The notes under the pieces: model-generated
Seen by the model: only the letters and a program-made list of their open reading frames with translations
Database searches by the model: none
What the model was told of the DNA's origin: nothing
Made by a program: the position numbers and the translations under genes
Shown here: in pieces, positions 13,208 to 16,084 of the stretch
Layout: each line of letters starts with the position of its first letter
Numbering within the stretch: position 1 is the first letter of the stretch
Origin: Bifidobacterium breve
Lineage (GTDB): Bacteria; Actinomycetota; Acidimicrobiia; Acidimicrobiales; Ilumatobacteraceae
Reading direction: 5' to 3'
Length of the DNA: 16,084 nucleotides
Assembly: GCA_945896935.1 (NCBI GenBank)
Contig: CAMDER010000019.1
Location: forward strand, 1 to 16,084

Positions 13208-14254
13208 GTGACTAAACGACTGATGATCCTCGCCGGATTCCTGGTCGTATCCGCATGTAGCTCAGCCACTTCATTGTCAGAAGAGTCGACTACGACTTCG
13301 GTGGCCAGCACAACGACTTCAACTACTACGACAACCACAACCACAACCACAACCACGACCACCACCACGACCACGACGCTGGCGCCTATTCAAATCTCGG
13401 GTGAGTTCTCCGATGTCGCTGAAGCGGCCGCTCTAGGTCCGCTCCCCGAAAATTTTGCGCTTGGTGCTGTGGCCGCGAGTAAGTCACCCCTCTACGACAA
13501 CGGTTGCCATGCCTCAACAGCAGCAATCAATCCAGTCATCTGTGAGTTCGGAGATCTTCAAAGCGACATCGTCGTTGTTTTCACGGGTGACAGTCATGCT
13601 GCTCAATGGTTTGGGGCTCTTGAAGTCGCCGCCCGTACCAATCACTGGAAATTGGTCTCGATGACAAAGTCATCGTGTCCGGTTGCCGATGTGCCTACTT
13701 ATCGACGTCGGGACGCACTTCCTGATGGTGAAGAACTGTTGTATCCCGAATGCGATGAGTTTCACTCCCGAGCGCACGCTGCTATTCGAGAGATGCAACC
13801 CGACTTAGTGATCTTTCCAGTGTTGTCCCGCTTTCACCTGGTGAATAATGGAGGAATTGCCGCCTTCAGCGCTGGACTTGGCAAGTCAATTTCGGCAGTC
13901 GCTGAAGCAGGCACGAAAGTGCTAGTTCTTGGTGAAACACCTAAGACAAATGGTGAGGACATACCAAGTTGTTTGGCCCGTCACAAGAATGACATTTCAA
14001 AGTGCGCCAACCCGCGAAGCAAAGCAGAGTTTCCTGAACGAATTAAGTTCATTTCCGACGTCGCTTCACAACATTCGTCAACGTACGTGAATCCGGTTGA
14101 TTGGTTTTGTACGATAGACGTGTGCCCCGGCGAAATTGGCGGAAGAATCGTTTATCGCGATTACAACCACATTTCAGATCAATTTGCGCGCTACCGTTCT
14201 CCGCAGATCGCTGAAGCCATCAAACTTGCTCTAGCCGGTCCAGATGCAAATTAA
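13208..14254 (+). CDS. SGNH-hydrolase lipoprotein with a poly-Thr linker
   Basis: A 348-residue secreted lipoprotein. The signal sequence MTKRLMILAGFLVVSAC carries a lipobox VSAC, with lipidation predicted at Cys17. A linker rich in Ser/Thr contains 19 consecutive threonines (39-57). The rest resembles the SGNH domain that is often fused to acyltransferase-3 membrane proteins. Block I is VVFTGDSHAAQW (123-134) with nucleophile Ser129, and the C-terminal catalytic block is YRDYNHIS (316-323) with Asp318 and His321. Four or more cysteines (157, 182, 255, 266, 301, 306) could form disulfides. It probably removes or transfers acyl groups on envelope glycans. Here the domain stands alone, without a membrane acyltransferase. 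An ATG five codons in (13223) is an alternative start. Confidence 0.85.
   Translation: MTKRLMILAGFLVVSACSSATSLSEESTTTSVASTTTSTTTTTTTTTTTTTTTTTTTLAPIQISGEFSDVAEAAALGPLPENFALGAVAASKSPLYDNGCHASTAAINPVICEFGDLQSDIVVVFTGDSHAAQWFGALEVAARTNHWKLVSMTKSSCPVADVPTYRRRDALPDGEELLYPECDEFHSRAHAAIREMQPDLVIFPVLSRFHLVNNGGIAAFSAGLGKSISAVAEAGTKVLVLGETPKTNGEDIPSCLARHKNDISKCANPRSKAEFPERIKFISDVASQHSSTYVNPVDWFCTIDVCPGEIGGRIVYRDYNHISDQFARYRSPQIAEAIKLALAGPDAN
13314..13378 (+). repeat. ACN triplet tract encoding poly-threonine
   Basis: A nearly uninterrupted run of Thr codons (ACA, ACC, ACG, ACT mixed) inside the SGNH lipoprotein gene. The codons vary, so the tract is kept as protein rather than being a pure microsatellite. 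Thr-rich linkers like this are a common style in envelope proteins of Acidimicrobiia (from general knowledge). Confidence 0.85.
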
Positions 14255-15179
14255 ATTCCGTCTTTGTGTCCTCTTGATGTGTGCAGTGTCTATGAGTTGT
14301 ACATCAGAAATGTCTCCAGTGAATGAAGAAACTGCTGTTGTCTCGTCTGTAGCGACTTCAATTTCCATTCCCTCAACTTCTGAAAATCCGACTTCTGTGC
14401 CAGGAACAGTCATGTCGAGCACGACGCAAGTGGATGATCAGGGTTTGGAAATTCCTCTGGGAATGTGCGATTTCATCACTGAGGGTTCCATGGGATTCGG
14501 AAATCATTCCGAGAATCTGCCTGATTCAATCGTGCAGATAGGACTCACCGGTAGTTATCTCCCCATCATTGCTGAGCATTGGGGTCCAACTTCGGGTCTG
14601 CAGGTCCTGGTTGTTGGTCAGGTTCATGGCGATGAATGTGCTTCAGCTTTTGTCGTGAATGAATTACGCCAGCGACCACCCCAAAATTTTGGATTGTGGC
14701 TGATCCCAACTTTGAATCCCGAGGGACACTTTCGTGGTACGCGAACTAATGGAAGCGGGGTAGATCTCAATCGAGATGGGCTCGCACAGGATGCGCCTGA
14801 AACCAAAGCATTGATGGCTTTTACTGAACTAGTGGCCCCAGACCTCACCGTATATTTGCATTCTCCGCTCAATTGGATTGCGTATTTCAATGGTTCGCTG
14901 GCCAAGAGTGTCGGCTCGCGAATTGTGAATGCGTTGGGAATGAATGTGTTGTACACGTCCGGCACAAACCCACCAGAAAGTGCGTTTCTTTGGCAGGGAC
15001 AAGCCGATGTATTACCTGGGCACCAATCAATACTGATTGAAATGCCCTCAATATCTACAAAAGAGGCACCAGCGGCACCGAATCGAAGTCCAGATAGTTT
15101 CAGCACGGTTGAGAAGGTGTCAGTATTCGCATCAATAGTCAGAGATACGCTTGACGAGGCAATGAAAGAACTTGAATAG
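14244..15179 (+). CDS. M14-type zinc carboxypeptidase-like lipoprotein
   Basis: A 311-residue exported protein. The signal segment is MQIKFRLCVLLMCAVSMSC; Cys19 may be lipidated, though the lipobox (SMSC) is atypical. A Ser/Thr-rich linker follows to residue ~62. The catalytic domain shows M14 signatures: zinc ligands His128 and Glu131 in VGQVHGDECAS, PTLNPEGHFRGTRTN (155-169), VDLNRD (173-178), third zinc ligand His206 in YLHSPLN, and a likely general-base Glu266 in ILIEMPS. The closest functional model is MpaA, a murein peptide amidase, so action on peptidoglycan peptides in the envelope is plausible. Its ATG overlaps the last 11 bases of the SGNH lipoprotein gene, which suggests coupled expression. 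Confidence 0.82.
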   Translation: MQIKFRLCVLLMCAVSMSCTSEMSPVNEETAVVSSVATSISIPSTSENPTSVPGTVMSSTTQVDDQGLEIPLGMCDFITEGSMGFGNHSENLPDSIVQIGLTGSYLPIIAEHWGPTSGLQVLVVGQVHGDECASAFVVNELRQRPPQNFGLWLIPTLNPEGHFRGTRTNGSGVDLNRDGLAQDAPETKALMAFTELVAPDLTVYLHSPLNWIAYFNGSLAKSVGSRIVNALGMNVLYTSGTNPPESAFLWQGQADVLPGHQSILIEMPSISTKEAPAAPNRSPDSFSTVEKVSVFASIVRDTLDEAMKELE

Positions 15180-15189
15180 AGGAATCAAC

Positions 15190-15426
15190 ATGAATTTCAC
15201 GATGTACTCAACAAAATGGTGTGGCTATTGTCAGCGACTCAAGCGCGACTTACGCGACGTTGGAATTGAATTTGAAGAAGTAGATATTGAGCAAGTTCCT
15301 GGCGCCGCCGAACTTGTCGAAAAGGCGAATAACGGAAATCAGACCGTACCAACTGTCATTTTCAGTGACGGCACTGCGATGACTAATCCGTCACTTGCGA
15401 GTATCCGCGAACATATCGGTGCGTGA
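15190..15426 (+). CDS. mrx1: Mycoredoxin (glutaredoxin-like, CGYC)
   Basis: A 78-residue thioredoxin-fold protein of the mycoredoxin-1 type, which reduces protein-mycothiol mixed disulfides in the cytoplasm of actinobacteria. The motif is MYSTKWCGYCQRLKRDL (redox Cys pair in CGYC), followed by VDIEQVPGAAELVEKANNGNQTVPTVIF with the cis-Pro in TVPT, and DGTAMTNPS. The ATG at 15190 is chosen because AGAGGA lies 6 nt upstream. The frame is open to an ATG at 15172 overlapping the previous gene, which would add six unneeded residues. It starts 10 bp after the M14-like gene, so it may be co-transcribed. It implies that the host makes mycothiol. Confidence 0.93.
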   Translation: MNFTMYSTKWCGYCQRLKRDLRDVGIEFEEVDIEQVPGAAELVEKANNGNQTVPTVIFSDGTAMTNPSLASIREHIGA

Positions 15427-15430
15427 ACGA

Positions 15431-16084
15431 TTACCGACCGGCGGTATTCGGGTAGATAATTACTTTGCCGGTGTTCCGTGAGAGCAGAGCCGGATTCGGT
15501 GCGAGCAATCCACGTCTACGTAATTCGGGCATCACACCCTCGCCCACCCAGTAGGCCTCTTCAATATGAGGATGGCCCGACAGGATGAATTCATCAATGC
15601 CAAGTGAGTGATATTCCTCAATACGATCGGCTACTTCAGAGTGGTTTCCCACAAGTGCAGTCGCTGCCCCACTACGTACGAGGCCATAACCAGCCCAGAG
15701 GTTGGGCGCAATGGTCAGGTTGTCTTTTGAGCCTTTGTGTAGTGATGCCATGCGTTGTTGACCGATTGATGTCGTGCGGGCGAATTGATCTTGCGACTCA
15801 GCCATTCGATTGTCGTCAACAAGATCAAGAAATCTCTGCGTTTCTTTCCAAGCATCATCGGCGTGATCACGAGTGATCGTGTGTAAACGAATTCCGAAAG
15901 TAAGTTTTCGACCTTGATCGGCAGCCATCTGTCGCATGCGCGCAATTCGCGGCGCAATCATTGATGGTGGTTCGCCCCACATGAGGTACACATCAACATG
16001 ACGTGCAGCAATTTCTTCTGCGGCGGTTGATGCTCCGCCGAAATACAACTTTGGCTGTGGGTCGGGCGCTTGACTCACCGTTGC
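15431..16084 (-). CDS. ssuD: SsuD-type FMNH2-dependent alkanesulfonate monooxygenase (partial)
   Basis: This is the C-terminal 217 residues of a luciferase-fold flavin monooxygenase; the frame is still open at the right edge, so the N-terminal part lies outside. The stretch YFGGASTAAEEIAARHVDVYLMWGEPP is characteristic of SsuD. It is followed by FGIRLHTITRDHADDAW, IAPNLWAGYGLVRSGAATALVGNHSEVADRIEEYHSLGID and FILSGHPHIEEAY. SsuD releases sulfite from alkanesulfonates to supply sulfur, using reduced flavin from a partner reductase. The related dimethylsulfone monooxygenase SfnG is an alternative. Its stop lies 4 bp from the mycoredoxin stop; the two genes are convergent. No transporter or reductase partner is in the window. 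Confidence 0.88.
   Translation of the reverse strand, partial: ATVSQAPDPQPKLYFGGASTAAEEIAARHVDVYLMWGEPPSMIAPRIARMRQMAADQGRKLTFGIRLHTITRDHADDAWKETQRFLDLVDDNRMAESQDQFARTTSIGQQRMASLHKGSKDNLTIAPNLWAGYGLVRSGAATALVGNHSEVADRIEEYHSLGIDEFILSGHPHIEEAYWVGEGVMPELRRRGLLAPNPALLSRNTGKVIIYPNTAGR

Noticed and set aside
13120..13374. Minus-strand ORF encoding a poly-valine stretch
   Set aside because: This is the reverse of the Thr codon tract of the SGNH lipoprotein. It would also overlap the start of the ABC exporter gene.
15432..15446. TACCG-ACCGG-CGGTA inverted repeat near the mycoredoxin/SsuD gene ends
   Set aside because: Only a 5-bp stem, inside the coding end of the SsuD gene and without a T run. Too weak to call a terminator.
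1..16084. Mobile elements, integrases, tRNA genes and phage remnants
   Set aside because: I looked for transposase or integrase motifs, terminal inverted repeats with target duplications, and tRNA cloverleaf signatures in the gaps and saw none. The phage-like hydrolase at 4181-4813 stands in a normal operon without other phage genes.

Overview
The window looks like a chromosomal segment from an actinobacterium of moderate GC. The signs are a WhiB7-type regulator, a mycoredoxin with a CGYC motif, frequent GTG starts, and envelope lipoproteins with long Thr tracts. A member of the Acidimicrobiia (Ilumatobacter-like) is my best guess. That placement is inference from gene content and style, not from a marker phylogeny. 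I see no insertion sequences, phage genes, CRISPR arrays, tRNAs or rRNAs. Coding density is high and most gene pairs touch or overlap.

Layout from left to right. (1) A gene cut by the left edge encodes an ArsR-type winged helix fused to a low-molecular-weight phosphatase/arsenate-reductase domain (1-404, minus). (2) A two-gene ABC-2 type exporter follows, permease 508-1245 and ATPase 1242-2225, both minus. (3) Divergent from it are serS and pdxH (2250-4192, plus). (4) Convergent with pdxH is a minus-strand operon with touching or overlapping ends: a TlpA-like thioredoxin, CcdA, and a poly-gamma-glutamate hydrolase-like zinc enzyme (6273 down to 4181). (5) Next is whiB7 (6456-6863, minus). Its ~330-nt leader carries a small upstream ORF, an intrinsic terminator and a competing antiterminator arm, and a TTGACA promoter with an AT-rich element lies upstream. 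(6) A small two-helix membrane protein (minus) stands divergent from a VTT/DedA-like membrane protein with N-terminal pentapeptide repeats (plus). (7) A SAM methyltransferase (minus) is divergent from a four-helix membrane protein (plus). (8) A heterodimeric ABC exporter (9499-13118, minus) has one degenerate ATP site. (9) A plus-strand cluster holds a Thr-rich SGNH-hydrolase lipoprotein, an M14-like zinc carboxypeptidase lipoprotein and mycoredoxin. (10) An SsuD-type flavin monooxygenase is cut by the right edge.

The most interesting structure is the whiB7 leader, which the sequence shows in unusual detail. A 63-codon reading frame ends 29 nt before the terminator stem. Eleven bases inside its last codons are complementary, with a single bulge, to the 5' arm of that terminator. 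Translation of the small ORF could therefore decide whether whiB7 is transcribed. This is a known theme for whiB7, but the arrangement and peptide here appear worth checking. Two antibiotic/toxicant-type ABC exporters in the same window are plausible, but unproven, functional companions.
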